Of a DNA stretch of 64,000 nt, positions 51,396 to 60,227 are shown piece by piece. The position numbers and the translations under genes were made by a program. The notes below the pieces were generated by a model that had not been told where the DNA came from, ran no database searches, and worked only from the letters and a program-made list of their open reading frames with translations. How positions within the stretch are numbered: position 1 is the stretch's first letter; each line of letters starts with the position of its first letter. This DNA comes from DASUVM01 sp036378955 (lineage in GTDB: Bacteria > Patescibacteriota > Saccharimonadia > Saccharimonadales > Saccharimonadaceae): assembly GCA_036378955.1 (NCBI GenBank), contig DASUVM010000003.1, positions 1 through 64,000 of the forward strand, given 5' to 3'.

Positions 51396-52172
51396 TTATA
51401 CTCCTAGCGCTTTTGCTAGTGCATGCCACTGTTCAAGCGACAGTTCTTGCGGGCGTGCTTCGGGGGCGATTTTTGCCTGCTTTAGCACATTGTCAATTTC
51501 AGGCTTTGGCATATGTAAGCCGCCCGATAAGCTCGAGCGCAGTTTTTTGCGGCGTTCGGCAAAGCCGACTTTAACGACACGAAAGAACGTTTTAGTGTCG
51601 ATGTCTCTAAATTTTGGGCCGGAATAGTCGAGCCGTACCACCTGTGAATCGACTTTTGGCGGCGGTGTGAACAGCCGAGCTGGCACCACTGGGCCTAGGC
51701 TAACATTAGCGTAGAACCGAGCGGCAACACTTAACAAACTCATGGCACCCGGCTGTGCGGCAATGCGCTCGGCAACCTCTTTTTGCACGAGTAAGGTGGC
51801 ACTTTGAGGTGGGTTGGTGCTTTCAAGTAACCGGCGCACGATGGCAGACGTTATATAGTAAGGCACATTCGCAACTGCTTTGTAGCCAGCTGGCAGTTTG
51901 GCAAGATTAAATTGCAGAATATCAGCTTGCTCAACCTCTAAGTGTGGTGATTGAACACGCGAAGGAAGCTGAGCGGCTAATTGCTTGTCGTATTCAACGG
52001 CATATACCTTGACACCGCTGTTAATAAGCGCAGCAGTCAAGGTGCCAAGGCCGGGGCCAATTTCTAACACAAAATCATCCACTTCGACGCCCGAAAAATC
52101 AATAATAGCTTGTAGAGTTTTTTCGTCTTGCAGCCAATGTTGGCCTAACGATTTGTTTGGCAGTTCCAGCAT
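51396..52172 (-). CDS. rsmA: 16S rRNA (adenine1518-N6/adenine1519-N6)-dimethyltransferase
   Basis: 258 residues from ATG 52172; the frame begins at GTG two codons earlier, but TATACT lies seven bases before this ATG. SAM motif I is FVLEIGPGLGTLTAAL, motif IV is ANVPYYITSAIV, and the KsgA-type C-terminus ends LSLEQWHALAKALG. It dimethylates two adenines in helix 45 of 16S rRNA. It heads the folP-folC operon and its transcript is probably leaderless. Confidence 0.95.
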   Translation of the reverse strand: MLELPNKSLGQHWLQDEKTLQAIIDFSGVEVDDFVLEIGPGLGTLTAALINSGVKVYAVEYDKQLAAQLPSRVQSPHLEVEQADILQFNLAKLPAGYKAVANVPYYITSAIVRRLLESTNPPQSATLLVQKEVAERIAAQPGAMSLLSVAARFYANVSLGPVVPARLFTPPPKVDSQVVRLDYSGPKFRDIDTKTFFRVVKVGFAERRKKLRSSLSGGLHMPKPEIDNVLKQAKIAPEARPQELSLEQWHALAKALGV

Positions 52173-52179
52173 TGCCACT

Positions 52180-52185
52180 AGTATA
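52180..52185 (-). promoter_or_regulatory. -10 box of the rsmA operon, leaderless
   Basis: TATACT on the minus strand, seven bases before ATG 52172. Confidence 0.6.
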
Positions 52186-52210
52186 AGCTAATTAGTCTTT
52201 TATGGCGATT

Positions 52211-52237
52211 GCCCCGTGCCGCAAAACGACACGGGGC
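52211..52237 (-). terminator. terminal hairpin of the lipoprotein gene
   Basis: Perfect 8-bp GC-rich stem GCCCCGTG (52211-52218) / CACGGGGC (52230-52237) just after the lipoprotein stop, followed on the minus strand by AATCGCC without a clear U-tract. Confidence 0.65.
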
Positions 52238-52243
52238 GCGCCC

Positions 52244-52630
52244 CTACTGAGCGGTAAATGTGATGATACACCGGTGCGGATCAATAGTGCCGTCAGCCTC
52301 AGGAGCATCCGCCACCATGACGTCTTGCTCCACTTGTTGCCCAGGTGTGGCTATGACTGGCACTGGCCCGGGCGTATATTGCGACATCTTTATTCCACCC
52401 ATATGACCATCGTAATTCCTGACCGTCACCTCGTAGGTGAATCGCCCGTCGCCCGTGGCCTCGCCTTTTACCACCCCATCAATACCGCATTGCTCTGGTG
52501 GCGGTGGCGTCACTATGGTAGTGGTTGTCGTGGTTGTGGGCGTGGCATTACTGCCAGGCTGGCAGGCTGCAACCAGCAGCGCACCCATCAGTGCGACTAC
52601 GATTACAGCACTTCTGTACAAGTTGCCCAT
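52244..52630 (-). CDS. lipoprotein, 128 aa
   Basis: A lipobox LLVAACQ at about residues 18-24 ends the signal peptide (AVIVVALMGALLVAACQ), so Cys23 is probably lipid-modified. Next is a Thr/Pro-rich spacer with a run of seven threonines, then a beta-rich domain (DGRFTYEVTVRNYDGHMGG) with two Cys (EQCGID, PHRCIITF) that may pair. Function unknown. GGAGG lies four bases before the ATG. GC-rich relative to its neighbours. Confidence 0.7.
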   Translation of the reverse strand: MGNLYRSAVIVVALMGALLVAACQPGSNATPTTTTTTTIVTPPPPEQCGIDGVVKGEATGDGRFTYEVTVRNYDGHMGGIKMSQYTPGPVPVIATPGQQVEQDVMVADAPEADGTIDPHRCIITFTAQ

Positions 52631-52673
52631 CTATCCTCCGCTCATATACGGGACGCGCTTGATTATAACAGAA

Positions 52674-53096
52674 CTAAAATTGCAGTGTTGGCAGACCAGC
52701 CTGAGTATTCATTTTTCGTAGCAGTGGGTGCTGGCTTTGATGAACGAAGATTTCTAGTGTAGCACCGGCTACCAGGTCTTTCACATGGCCACCAATAGTC
52801 TGGTAGTTTTCATCAGCTAGTACTGTGTGCAGATGAAAGACCGGCTCACCGGCCTCACTAAGCGCGATATTCCCCTGCAGGCTCACTACCTCACGAAGGC
52901 CGTCGAACCGCCGCCACTGATACTCTTTTGTTTCGAGGTTATAGTAGCCCAGCTCTGCCGAGAGTGCCCCGCCAATAGCCTGCACCCAGGCACTTTTGCA
53001 GTCGGTCTCGGCAAAGAAGGTCTTGAAGGCAGTGCTAAGCTGCTCACCTTTTTCTAGCACCATGAACCAATGAAGGCCATCAAACGTGTAGGTCAT
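52674..53096 (-). CDS. PPC/DUF296-domain protein
   Basis: 140 residues. The DUF296 core shows as LEKGEQLSTAFKTFFAETD, WVQAIGGALSAELGYY, then PVFHLHTVLADENYQTIGGH with the conserved HLH...GGH pattern, and GATLEIFVHQ. Bacterial members are stand-alone trimers that may bind metal and nucleic acid; plant AHL proteins share the fold. TATAAT lies six bases before the ATG, suggesting leaderless mRNA. Confidence 0.85.
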   Translation of the reverse strand: MTYTFDGLHWFMVLEKGEQLSTAFKTFFAETDCKSAWVQAIGGALSAELGYYNLETKEYQWRRFDGLREVVSLQGNIALSEAGEPVFHLHTVLADENYQTIGGHVKDLVAGATLEIFVHQSQHPLLRKMNTQAGLPTLQF

Positions 53097-53102
53097 ATCG
53101 TT

Positions 53103-53108
53103 ATTATA
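53103..53108 (-). promoter_or_regulatory. -10 box of the PPC gene, leaderless
   Basis: TATAAT on the minus strand, six bases before ATG 53096. Confidence 0.6.
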
Positions 53109-53186
53109 CTAAATATAACTCACCTTTTATTTTAAGTTATAATCGATGCGGAGTTGCAGTTAACCACTCTACCTGAAAAGGAAGCC

Positions 53187-53530
53187 GTGAAATATCTTGT
53201 TGTGACTCGGCCCGAAGGTGATCATACCGTAGGGTACGCCATTGAAACACCCGCAGGCGCAGTGCTCGTGGTATGGGGAAGGCTTCGGATGACCGCCGCT
53301 GGGCTTTCTGCGCCGACCGCGAGGCTGCCCAAGAGGTAGTGGGTGAGCTTACTTTCAAAGAAGTGTCGGATGCAGGCAGTGGTTCATGCCCAATTCGAGA
53401 GCGTCTCTCTGCGGGTGCAATCAATGCGCTCGAAGAAGCGGTAGCTGTCGCTCACGCATTGCAGGTGTCGCTTCCACATCGGGTGCTTGAGCGTATTGCA
53501 GACTCTGTCGTTAGGCCGCCTGCAGGTTAG
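53187..53530 (+). pseudogene. small gene split by a -1 shift
   Basis: Frame 1 starts at GTG 53187, after AAGGA, and reads KYLVVTRPEGDHTVGYAIET up to VLVVWG. It then becomes poor (RLRMTAAGLSAP) and stops. The frame starting at ATG 53273 continues the same style of protein (KASDDRRWAFCADREAAQEV) to 53530. The join is near GTATGGGGAAGG at about 53272-53283, so one missing or extra G explains it. A complete product would be about 114 aa. Whether this is decay, a sequencing error or programmed shifting cannot be told. GC-rich. Function unknown. Confidence 0.55.
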
Positions 53531-53604
53531 AGAGCTCGTAAGATAGTCTGCAGACATAACTTCTGAGCTGTTCTTGTTTCCAGACTGCCGAAACAAGCGT
53601 GAAC

Positions 53605-53627
53605 GCCGGGCCACGATACGTCCCGGC
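53605..53627 (+). terminator. intrinsic terminator
   Basis: GCCGGG (53605-53610) / CCCGGC (53622-53627), followed by TTTAGCTTTTTAG. It ends the split gene. Confidence 0.65.
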
Positions 53628-53669
53628 TTTAGCTTTTTAGCGATATAGGCCTGCGTGGCCTTATCGGCC

Positions 53670-54899
53670 TTATCTGCCGTCGTAATTAGACCAGTCGGTC
53701 GCTAAGTCGAAACCATCTGGGTGCACCCTTGCAAACCCACCTGTGTCGTATACTTTGCCCAGCCCCAAACTTGTTTCTACTACTGAGCAGCGTGGGTAAC
53801 GCTGCAAATTCGCCGCTACAAGTATGTACCCGTTTTGATCTACCTTGGCGCCATCTGCCCTAATGCTGTAGGTGCCTCCGCACGCCCCCATCACCACGTT
53901 CATCGGCAGATCGTAATAGGTTTCTCGGTGTACAACACCCTTACTATCAACAGAGTGAACGACGCCTTTCGCTTTAGAAAGGGCATTGCCAGAACGTGGC
54001 TTTACCCCAATAACTTCCACCTGCTTTTTTGGCTGCCCTACCACAACGCTTTGAATTTCTTTACGAGCCACTTCTTTGCCATTGCGCAATTCTATTTGGT
54101 AGGTAACTATTTTTTTGCCAGGCTGGCCAGGTTCTTTAACTTCGCGATAGCCTACTTCTCGGTCGGCACTTTGAATACGCTCTGTTTCAAAGGCCACTGG
54201 CTGTTCTTCAGTTTTGGTCTGGGCACCATTGCGCCAAACATCTAGAATCATATTTTCGGTAATGGGGATATCAAGGGTGAGCGACATGCCGTCTTGAGGC
54301 CCCAGGGTAATCTTTTTTTCTTGCAGGAGCGCCTCAACGGTGCGAGCTTGCGTGCGAATTGGCGTTGGTGTGCCATAGAGCACCAGTGTTAAGGGCGTGG
54401 CACGATCAATTGAAACTTTTAGGCCAAAGGCGCCGTCGGTGACAAAATTTTCAATGCGCTCGGTTTTTACTTCATCTTCATCGTATAGCGGTATCTCAGC
54501 GTTTTTTATAATTGAGCGGCCGCTTTGATAAGGCGTCACTACTTGTTTACGCAGGTTACCGTCAACAATCGTTACCGGACGGGCACGGTAGATATTAACA
54601 CTATAGGTTGGGGAAATAAGCGGTGTTTCAAGGGCGGGTTCAATTAAATCTTTGCTGCCAACCGTTACTTTTGCACGCTCGAGCACCTCTGCAATCGAGC
54701 TGGCGTCAGTAGTTACGGTTTGGGTTTTGCTGCCGTCATAAATTGTTATGACGCGCTGGTTGCCTGCCTGGGCTGGAACATAGAAAAAACCGGCCAGCAC
54801 GACAAAAATAATCACCGCTAGGGCCGGGGTGATGAGGCTTTTTTGCTTGAATATATGTAAAATACGCGCTATCAGCATAAAAGAGATTCGTACTTCCAC
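53670..54899 (-). CDS. cell-wall protein with DUF348/G5 repeats and a 3D-like domain
   Basis: 409 residues, similar to YabE/resuscitation-promoting-factor-like proteins. A membrane or signal helix is at about 20-45 (ALAVIIFVVLAGFFYVPAQA). Three DUF348-type ubiquitin-like repeats follow (VITIYDGSKTQTVTTDASSI, VTIVDGNLRKQVVTP, LVLYGTPTPIRTQARTVEAL), then a G5-type module (REVGYREVKEPGQPGKKIVT). A C-terminal 3D-like segment has the three Asp region (YDTGGFARVHPDGFDLATDW). Such proteins are lytic transglycosylase-like hydrolases of peptidoglycan. GTG 54899 is taken as start; ATG 54878 is possible. Confidence 0.82.
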   Translation of the reverse strand: MEVRISFMLIARILHIFKQKSLITPALAVIIFVVLAGFFYVPAQAGNQRVITIYDGSKTQTVTTDASSIAEVLERAKVTVGSKDLIEPALETPLISPTYSVNIYRARPVTIVDGNLRKQVVTPYQSGRSIIKNAEIPLYDEDEVKTERIENFVTDGAFGLKVSIDRATPLTLVLYGTPTPIRTQARTVEALLQEKKITLGPQDGMSLTLDIPITENMILDVWRNGAQTKTEEQPVAFETERIQSADREVGYREVKEPGQPGKKIVTYQIELRNGKEVARKEIQSVVVGQPKKQVEVIGVKPRSGNALSKAKGVVHSVDSKGVVHRETYYDLPMNVVMGACGGTYSIRADGAKVDQNGYILVAANLQRYPRCSVVETSLGLGKVYDTGGFARVHPDGFDLATDWSNYDGR

Positions 54900-54970
54900 C
54901 GTCAGTACTGCAAGAAATTATATCATATTTTTGAAGACTCATTTGGAATTACTGCGAGCTTCTTATACGA

Positions 54971-55007
54971 AAAGGACTGAGCAGCAGGCGGGGCTGTACA
55001 GTCCTTT
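54971..55007 (-). terminator. terminal hairpin of the 183-aa gene
   Basis: AAAGGACTG (54971-54979) / CAGTCCTTT (54999-55007), a 9-bp stem ending in AT-rich pairs, downstream of the minus-strand gene ending at 55047. Confidence 0.6.
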
Positions 55008-55046
55008 CCGAAGCTCAGTCGAGCAAAGTGAGAATGAATCGGCCGG

Positions 55047-55598
55047 TTAGCGGCGAGAAGGGTCTTCGGGTGCTTCGCCCGGTGTATCCCTGGCCGAGAG
55101 CCAGTTACCGGCAATTATAAACGGCCGAAATACTCTCCAACCGCGTACGCGCCGCCACACCCACCCACCACAGCGAACGAATAGAAAGTCGATCATAGCG
55201 GCGATGACCGCAAGAATGGCCGCCAAGCAGACAGCAGCCACTGCCAATAAAACAGCGACCTTAAGAGCAAAGTACCAGCCTGCAACGCCGACGGTAGAGA
55301 GGCCGCAGATGGCACCAAACCCTATTCCCACTCGGATTGCCAACAGTGCCAAGCGATCATTTGAACGAGGATTGAACGTCACCACCACATACGACACTAG
55401 CCACAGAAAACCGCAGCAGGCAACGATATCTAGCGGCCAAAAATCTCTCACGAACCATGGCCAGCTTGATATGTCACCCCAAAGAATACTGCGCCCTTTG
55501 ATCTCACCGACCAAATAGGCACCGAACAAATAGACCAAACAGCCACCGAGCACCGAAAACACTGCTAGCCGGCAGTTTCTCGCTTTTCTTTGCTGCAT
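55047..55598 (-). CDS. four-helix membrane protein, 183 aa
   Basis: Hydrophobic segments: LAVFSVLGGCLVYLFGAYLV, DIVACCGFLWLVSYVVVTF, an AIRVGIGFGAICGLSTVGVA region and VAVLLAVAAVCLAAILAVIA. The C-terminal tail is basic (RRVRGWRVFRPF). No known family. GC-rich codon use. TATAAT lies about 60 bp upstream, giving a short leader. Function unknown. Confidence 0.6.
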   Translation of the reverse strand: MQQRKARNCRLAVFSVLGGCLVYLFGAYLVGEIKGRSILWGDISSWPWFVRDFWPLDIVACCGFLWLVSYVVVTFNPRSNDRLALLAIRVGIGFGAICGLSTVGVAGWYFALKVAVLLAVAAVCLAAILAVIAAMIDFLFVRCGGWVWRRVRGWRVFRPFIIAGNWLSARDTPGEAPEDPSRR

Positions 55599-55741
55599 CG
55601 CGAACTCGCAATCTGCGCTAGGGTGCTTTACCTCACTTGCCTTACTATTAAACCATTATAAGCATCGTTGAGCAATACCTTCGCCTCGTCTTATGTCAAC
55701 CTCTAGGCGACTCTTTTTCGCGGTGAGGCTATCGCACGTAA

Positions 55742-57895
55742 TTACTGCGTTAGCTTCTCAATCGGCGCAAAGGCAGCATTCAGCTTTTTGGTGCCTCGGG
55801 CGAAGTTAATGGTAACGGCACCGCCATCGATGGCAACCACGAGGCCAACTCCGAAGAACTGGTGCTTCACTTTGTCGCCGGGTTTTAAGCCACCGTCGTC
55901 GTCAAAGATAATTTCTGGTTCGTTGGCTTCAGGGGTATTGGTTGGTTCGGTATTTGGTGCGCTAAAGCCCATGGTTGGCGCAAGGCTTGCGTTGCCATCA
56001 ATATCGGTTAAAAAGCGCGAGGGCACATTATGTTGCGTCATGCCATAGAGCATGCGCGAGGCGGCGGTGGTTAAAAACAGCTCCTCTTTTGCGCGCGTCA
56101 TACCAACATAACAGAGGCGGCGTTCTTCTTCCATTTCAGTTGGTTCATAGAGGGCGCGACTATGCGGAAAAATGCCTTCTTCCATACCGATCATGAAAAC
56201 AACCGGAAATTCGAGGCCTTTGGCGGCGTGGATTGTCATTAAAGTCACGGCATCGCTGCCGGTATCGAGCCCGTCAAGGTCTGAAATAAGAGCGACTTCT
56301 TCTAAAAAACCGGCCAGGCCAAGATCGGTATATTCGCGGGCAACTGAAAGCAACTCTTTAACGTTATTTTGGCGCTCTTCGGCTTGAACACTGCCGTCGT
56401 TGAGGTATTCAAGATAGTTCGTTCGCTTGATACAAAGCTCGATTAATTCTGGCAAGGCAATTGTTTCACGCTGTTCGTTCAACCGCTTCATGACGCCCCC
56501 GAGGCTAGCGAGTGCCGTGCGAGCTTTGGCTTGCAATTTTGGCACCATTTCGGTCTGCGCCAGCGCACTTACAATATCCAACCCCGAGATGGCCTGCCAA
56601 TCTAAAAAGCGATTCACCGAAACGGCACCGAGACCGCGGGCGGGCACGTTGGCAATTCTCAGAAAACTAGCTCGATCATTCGGCTGATACAGCAGCCGCA
56701 AGTAGGCTAAGATGTCTTTAATTTCTTTACGGTCATAAAAACGAACACCGCCAACTACTCGATACGGAACGCCGTAACGCAAGAAAGCCTCTTCAACCGC
56801 CCGGCTTTGGGCATTGGTGCGATATAATATGGCAAATTCATTGTAGCTTCTTAGCTTTAAGCTGGTTTGAGATTTAATGCGGCTAACAATTACCTCACCC
56901 TCATGCGCCTCTGAGCCAACTTGCAGAATTTGCACTGGCTGGCCGGCGCTCGTTTTTGTCCAGAGCTTTTTTTCAGATCGGTTGCTGTTTTTAGTAATAA
57001 CACTGTGCGCAGCATCTAAAATGTGCTTGGTTGAGCGGTAATTTTGCTCAAGTTTAATAACATTAGTGCCCGGGAAGTCGGTTTCAAACCGCAAGATATT
57101 GGTAAAATCGGCGCCTCTCCATGAATAAATTGATTGCCAGTCATCTCCAACTACGCAAACATTTTTTTGTTGGTTTGTCAATAGACGCACCAACTTATAC
57201 TGAGCAGAATTAGTGTCTTGGTATTCGTCAATAAGCACATATTTGAAGCGCTGCTGCCATTTGCTGCGAATTTCGGGCACTTGTTGCAGTAAACGAACGA
57301 CCTCGGCGATAAGATCATCAAAGTCGAGCGCATTGGCCTCTTTTCGGGCGCGTTCGTATTTTGGGTAGACATTGGCGGCGGCTTGCTGCAGGGGCAAACG
57401 AGCGGTTGCAGCAAATTCTTCAGGGGTAATAAGTTCATTTTTAGCACTACTAATAAGGCTTAGAATGCCGCGCGGCGTAAATGACTTTTCGCCTATGCCA
57501 AGCTCTTTCATGGCACTTTTTACAACTGAGAGCCGGTCGCTATCGTCAAAAATCACAAAGTTTTTCGGAATGCCAATATGTTCGCCGTCGTAGCGAAGCA
57601 AGCGCACACAAATAGAATGAAAAGTGCCCATCCAGGGCATAAAACTACGGCTTGAGCCGTCTTGCCCGACTAAACGGCCCAGGCGTTCACGCATTTCTTT
57701 GGCGGCTTTGTTGGTGAAGGTTACTGCCAGAATTTCATCGGGCTGAATCTGTTTTTCGGCAACCAGATAAGCAATGCGATGTGTCAGGGTTTTGGTTTTG
57801 CCCGAACCGGCACCAGCTAAAATCAGCAGCGGCCCGGTCTCGTGCAGCACGGCGCGGCGCTGCTCATCGTTAAGATCTTCAAGTAGGTAATGCAC
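55742..57895 (-). CDS. pcrA: ATP-dependent DNA helicase UvrD/PcrA
   Basis: 717 residues, normal for PcrA. It is a superfamily 1 3'-5' helicase of repair and replication: Q-motif region LNDEQRRAVLH, Walker A GAGSGKTKTLTHR, motif Ia FTNKAAKEM, motif II DEYQDTNSAQY, motif III VGDDWQSIYSWRGAD, motif IV region RSTKHIL, motif V TIHAAKGLEFPVVF and motif VI VGMTRAKEELFL. The C-terminal Tudor-like KVKHQFFGVGLVVAIDGG is present. GTG 57895 lies six bases after TACAAT, a leaderless pattern. Confidence 0.96.
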   Translation of the reverse strand: MHYLLEDLNDEQRRAVLHETGPLLILAGAGSGKTKTLTHRIAYLVAEKQIQPDEILAVTFTNKAAKEMRERLGRLVGQDGSSRSFMPWMGTFHSICVRLLRYDGEHIGIPKNFVIFDDSDRLSVVKSAMKELGIGEKSFTPRGILSLISSAKNELITPEEFAATARLPLQQAAANVYPKYERARKEANALDFDDLIAEVVRLLQQVPEIRSKWQQRFKYVLIDEYQDTNSAQYKLVRLLTNQQKNVCVVGDDWQSIYSWRGADFTNILRFETDFPGTNVIKLEQNYRSTKHILDAAHSVITKNSNRSEKKLWTKTSAGQPVQILQVGSEAHEGEVIVSRIKSQTSLKLRSYNEFAILYRTNAQSRAVEEAFLRYGVPYRVVGGVRFYDRKEIKDILAYLRLLYQPNDRASFLRIANVPARGLGAVSVNRFLDWQAISGLDIVSALAQTEMVPKLQAKARTALASLGGVMKRLNEQRETIALPELIELCIKRTNYLEYLNDGSVQAEERQNNVKELLSVAREYTDLGLAGFLEEVALISDLDGLDTGSDAVTLMTIHAAKGLEFPVVFMIGMEEGIFPHSRALYEPTEMEEERRLCYVGMTRAKEELFLTTAASRMLYGMTQHNVPSRFLTDIDGNASLAPTMGFSAPNTEPTNTPEANEPEIIFDDDGGLKPGDKVKHQFFGVGLVVAIDGGAVTINFARGTKKLNAAFAPIEKLTQ

Positions 57896-57901
57896 TTAGG
57901 T

Positions 57902-57907
57902 ATTGTA
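57902..57907 (-). promoter_or_regulatory. -10 box of pcrA, leaderless GTG
   Basis: TACAAT on the minus strand, six bases before GTG 57895. Confidence 0.55.
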
Positions 57908-57924
57908 GCAAACCAAAGTCTCTT

Positions 57925-59259
57925 TTAGAGCCCGAGCTGACTACCATAGAAGTAAATAAAGAGGCCGCCAGCAACTGCTAGTAGCAAGATGATCAGCAAT
58001 GTTACCCACATGCCAACACTGCTTTTTTTCGTTGCGGCGGCTTCTGACAGTGGGGCGTGGTATTCATTTGTGTCAAAAATCGGGCGGGTTTTATCATCGT
58101 GTTTTTGTTCGGCAACTTTATATTGTTGCGGAATAGATTGCATCATACCCAAGGGTGCCGCCGACGGTGTGGAGGGTTCGGCTGGCTGCTTGTGTTCGCT
58201 GCCCTCATCTAAAAGGTGGTCGAGCTTAATGCCAGTGTGTGCGCCTTCGGGCACCGCTTCGGCAGTGACGGGTTTGTCGCCTTGCTCAATAACCTGCTTT
58301 GGTTCGTCGTCATAGTGAGCTTCAAGTAGTGGATCGGCGGGCATACCTTGCGAAACCAATGGTTGCTTGGCGGGTTCTTTGTCTTTACTAACCTCTGGGT
58401 AAGGGGTTTCAACCGCAGCCGTAGGCCCATAACCGCCGAGCGGACGCTTCTCGACTTTAGCATTAGAAAGAAAGGGTGAGGCTGTATCTAAAGTGGCTGC
58501 TGTTTTTTGTTCAGACTGCTCACTACTTGAGGATGTATGTGGCGACTCGGTTGATGGCTGGTTTTCGCCGTCTTTCTCTGGCTCAAAGTCAAAGCCGCTA
58601 CGCGACAAGGTGTCGAACCGCTCAAAGCTATCGTCATCAACATGGGCTGGTGAACCTGATGGCGCTGACGTGTGTGTTTCAAAGGCCTGATGAGATTGTT
58701 CTTGTACTTGACCGGCCGTCGGTTTGGTTTCGGCTTCAGGTTTTGGCTCGTCGGTTTTTGGTGGCCAGCGCAAGGCCCGCTCTTTGGCAGGCAGTGGTGG
58801 TTCTGTTGGTGCTGGGATTAGTGCCGGTGGCGCCTTGGTAGTGGTTGAGGGAGTCGCAGGCGGTGACTTTACATCGCTCACCGGCCGCAAAGCAGCACCC
58901 TGGCGCGACGGCTGCTTGCTGGGCGGGCTCATAATGTCGATGACGCCTCGCCGAACGGCCGGTGTAGTAGAGCGCAAGGCTGGTTTTCGGGTGAGTAGAT
59001 TTGGTGCAGGCGCCGCCGGCGGCCGCCCCTGCGCACGATCACTGGGTGCCGCAAACGACGGTGCAGGCGCCGCTACCGGCTTTGGCTGAGCTTGCTGCTC
59101 TGCAACTGATAGCTTACTGGCGTTAACAGCAGTGCTCGGCTGCGTGCTGGCAGGTTGAGCGGCAGAAAATGAAGCTGCTTCTTTTTGAACATCTTTATCG
59201 TTTAAAACAGTGTTGATCGCCTTGTCGAGTTCATCAAAATCAAGCTCAGGAGCACTCAT
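57925..59259 (-). CDS. low-complexity protein with C-terminal membrane anchor
   Basis: 444 residues. Most of it is Ala/Pro/Gln/Ser-rich and probably disordered (SAAQPASTQPSTAVNASKLS, PATPSTTTKAPPALIPAPTE). One membrane helix at the end (MWVTLLIILLLAVAGGLFIYF) makes it a tail-anchored protein with nearly all of it in the cytoplasm. No enzyme motif. It lies between tpiA and pcrA, 52 bp after tpiA, and may share its transcript. A weak AAGGG precedes the ATG. Confidence 0.7.
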   Translation of the reverse strand: MSAPELDFDELDKAINTVLNDKDVQKEAASFSAAQPASTQPSTAVNASKLSVAEQQAQPKPVAAPAPSFAAPSDRAQGRPPAAPAPNLLTRKPALRSTTPAVRRGVIDIMSPPSKQPSRQGAALRPVSDVKSPPATPSTTTKAPPALIPAPTEPPLPAKERALRWPPKTDEPKPEAETKPTAGQVQEQSHQAFETHTSAPSGSPAHVDDDSFERFDTLSRSGFDFEPEKDGENQPSTESPHTSSSSEQSEQKTAATLDTASPFLSNAKVEKRPLGGYGPTAAVETPYPEVSKDKEPAKQPLVSQGMPADPLLEAHYDDEPKQVIEQGDKPVTAEAVPEGAHTGIKLDHLLDEGSEHKQPAEPSTPSAAPLGMMQSIPQQYKVAEQKHDDKTRPIFDTNEYHAPLSEAAATKKSSVGMWVTLLIILLLAVAGGLFIYFYGSQLGL

Positions 59260-59311
59260 TAATTCCGCACCCTTTTATTGTTGTTATGCTTACCCACCAC
59301 TCTACCTTATC

Positions 59312-60094
59312 TTACGTTTTTTCGCTACGGGCAAGGTGTACAATGTTGGCAAAATTATGCACGTTTAAGCTCGCGCCGCCAACAAGCAGGCCATCGATAC
59401 CCTTGGCTTTCATAAAACCACGCGCATTCTGATCGTTCACACTGCCGCCGTAGAGTATTCTGATTTTTTTAGCGGCTGCCTCACCAAACAGATAGGCCAC
59501 GTGCTTTCGAATAAAAGCTGCTGCTTCGGCGGCATCATCAGGCGAGGGTGTCGGGTGGGTGGCAAAATCTTTGCCGTTGCTCAGCGCCCACACTGGCTCA
59601 TAGGCAATAACGATTTGATCAGCCTCTTCAGAGGTAATATTAGAAAGCCCAGCCACCACTTGATCTTGCAGCACAAAATGCGTATCGCCATCGGCTTTTT
59701 CCCGGGCGGTTTCACCAACGCATAGCACCGGCTGCATGCGGTTTCGAACCACCGCCTGCACTTTGTGGCGAATTAGCGTGTCGGTTTCGCCAAAAGTATG
59801 GCGCCGTTCTGAATGGCCAACAAGCACATAATGCACCAGGCCGCGCAACATATTGGCCGAAACCTCACCGGTATACGGCCCGTCGTCGCGCCAAAAACAG
59901 TTTTGAGCGGCTAACTTAAATTTACGGTGGTGCCGCAATTGCAAACTCACCGATTGCAACGCCAGCATATTCGGCGCCAAGGCTACTTCAACATCTTTCG
60001 GCACTGTAATAAATTTCTCTAGTTTATGCAAAAGCAGGCTCGATTCAGCAATATTGAGATGCATCTTCCAGTTGGCAATAATAAGTTTGTTCAT
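59312..60094 (-). CDS. tpiA: triosephosphate isomerase
   Basis: 260 residues. All catalytic residues are visible: Lys in IANWKMHLNI (about 10), His in YVLVGHSERR (about 93) and Glu in VIAYEPVWAL (about 164), followed by the flexible loop, which is unusual (SNGKDFATHPTPSPDDAA), and GGSVNDQNARGF. It interconverts DHAP and glyceraldehyde 3-phosphate. With pgk at the window end this supports a glycolytic pathway. TATGAT about 25 bp upstream is a likely -10. Confidence 0.96.
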   Translation of the reverse strand: MNKLIIANWKMHLNIAESSLLLHKLEKFITVPKDVEVALAPNMLALQSVSLQLRHHRKFKLAAQNCFWRDDGPYTGEVSANMLRGLVHYVLVGHSERRHTFGETDTLIRHKVQAVVRNRMQPVLCVGETAREKADGDTHFVLQDQVVAGLSNITSEEADQIVIAYEPVWALSNGKDFATHPTPSPDDAAEAAAFIRKHVAYLFGEAAAKKIRILYGGSVNDQNARGFMKAKGIDGLLVGGASLNVHNFANIVHLARSEKT

Positions 60095-60149
60095 AACAAG
60101 ATTCTTATGTTTAGTGTATCATAAGTTTTTTAGTAACAACCAATGAAAC

Positions 60150-60196
60150 GCCCCGGCTGGTACCGTAAGAATATAGCTTATAGCAACAGCCGGGGC
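60150..60196 (-). terminator. GC-rich terminal hairpin after the lipase-like gene
   Basis: Perfect 10-bp stem GCCCCGGCTG (60150-60159) / CAGCCGGGGC (60187-60196), with a TAAG...CTTA inner pairing, between the lipase-like gene and tpiA. On the minus strand it is followed by GTTTCATTGG, a short U run only. Confidence 0.65.
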
Positions 60197-60227
60197 AGTG
60201 GTAAAACTAAAAAAGAGGCTTGTCAGC

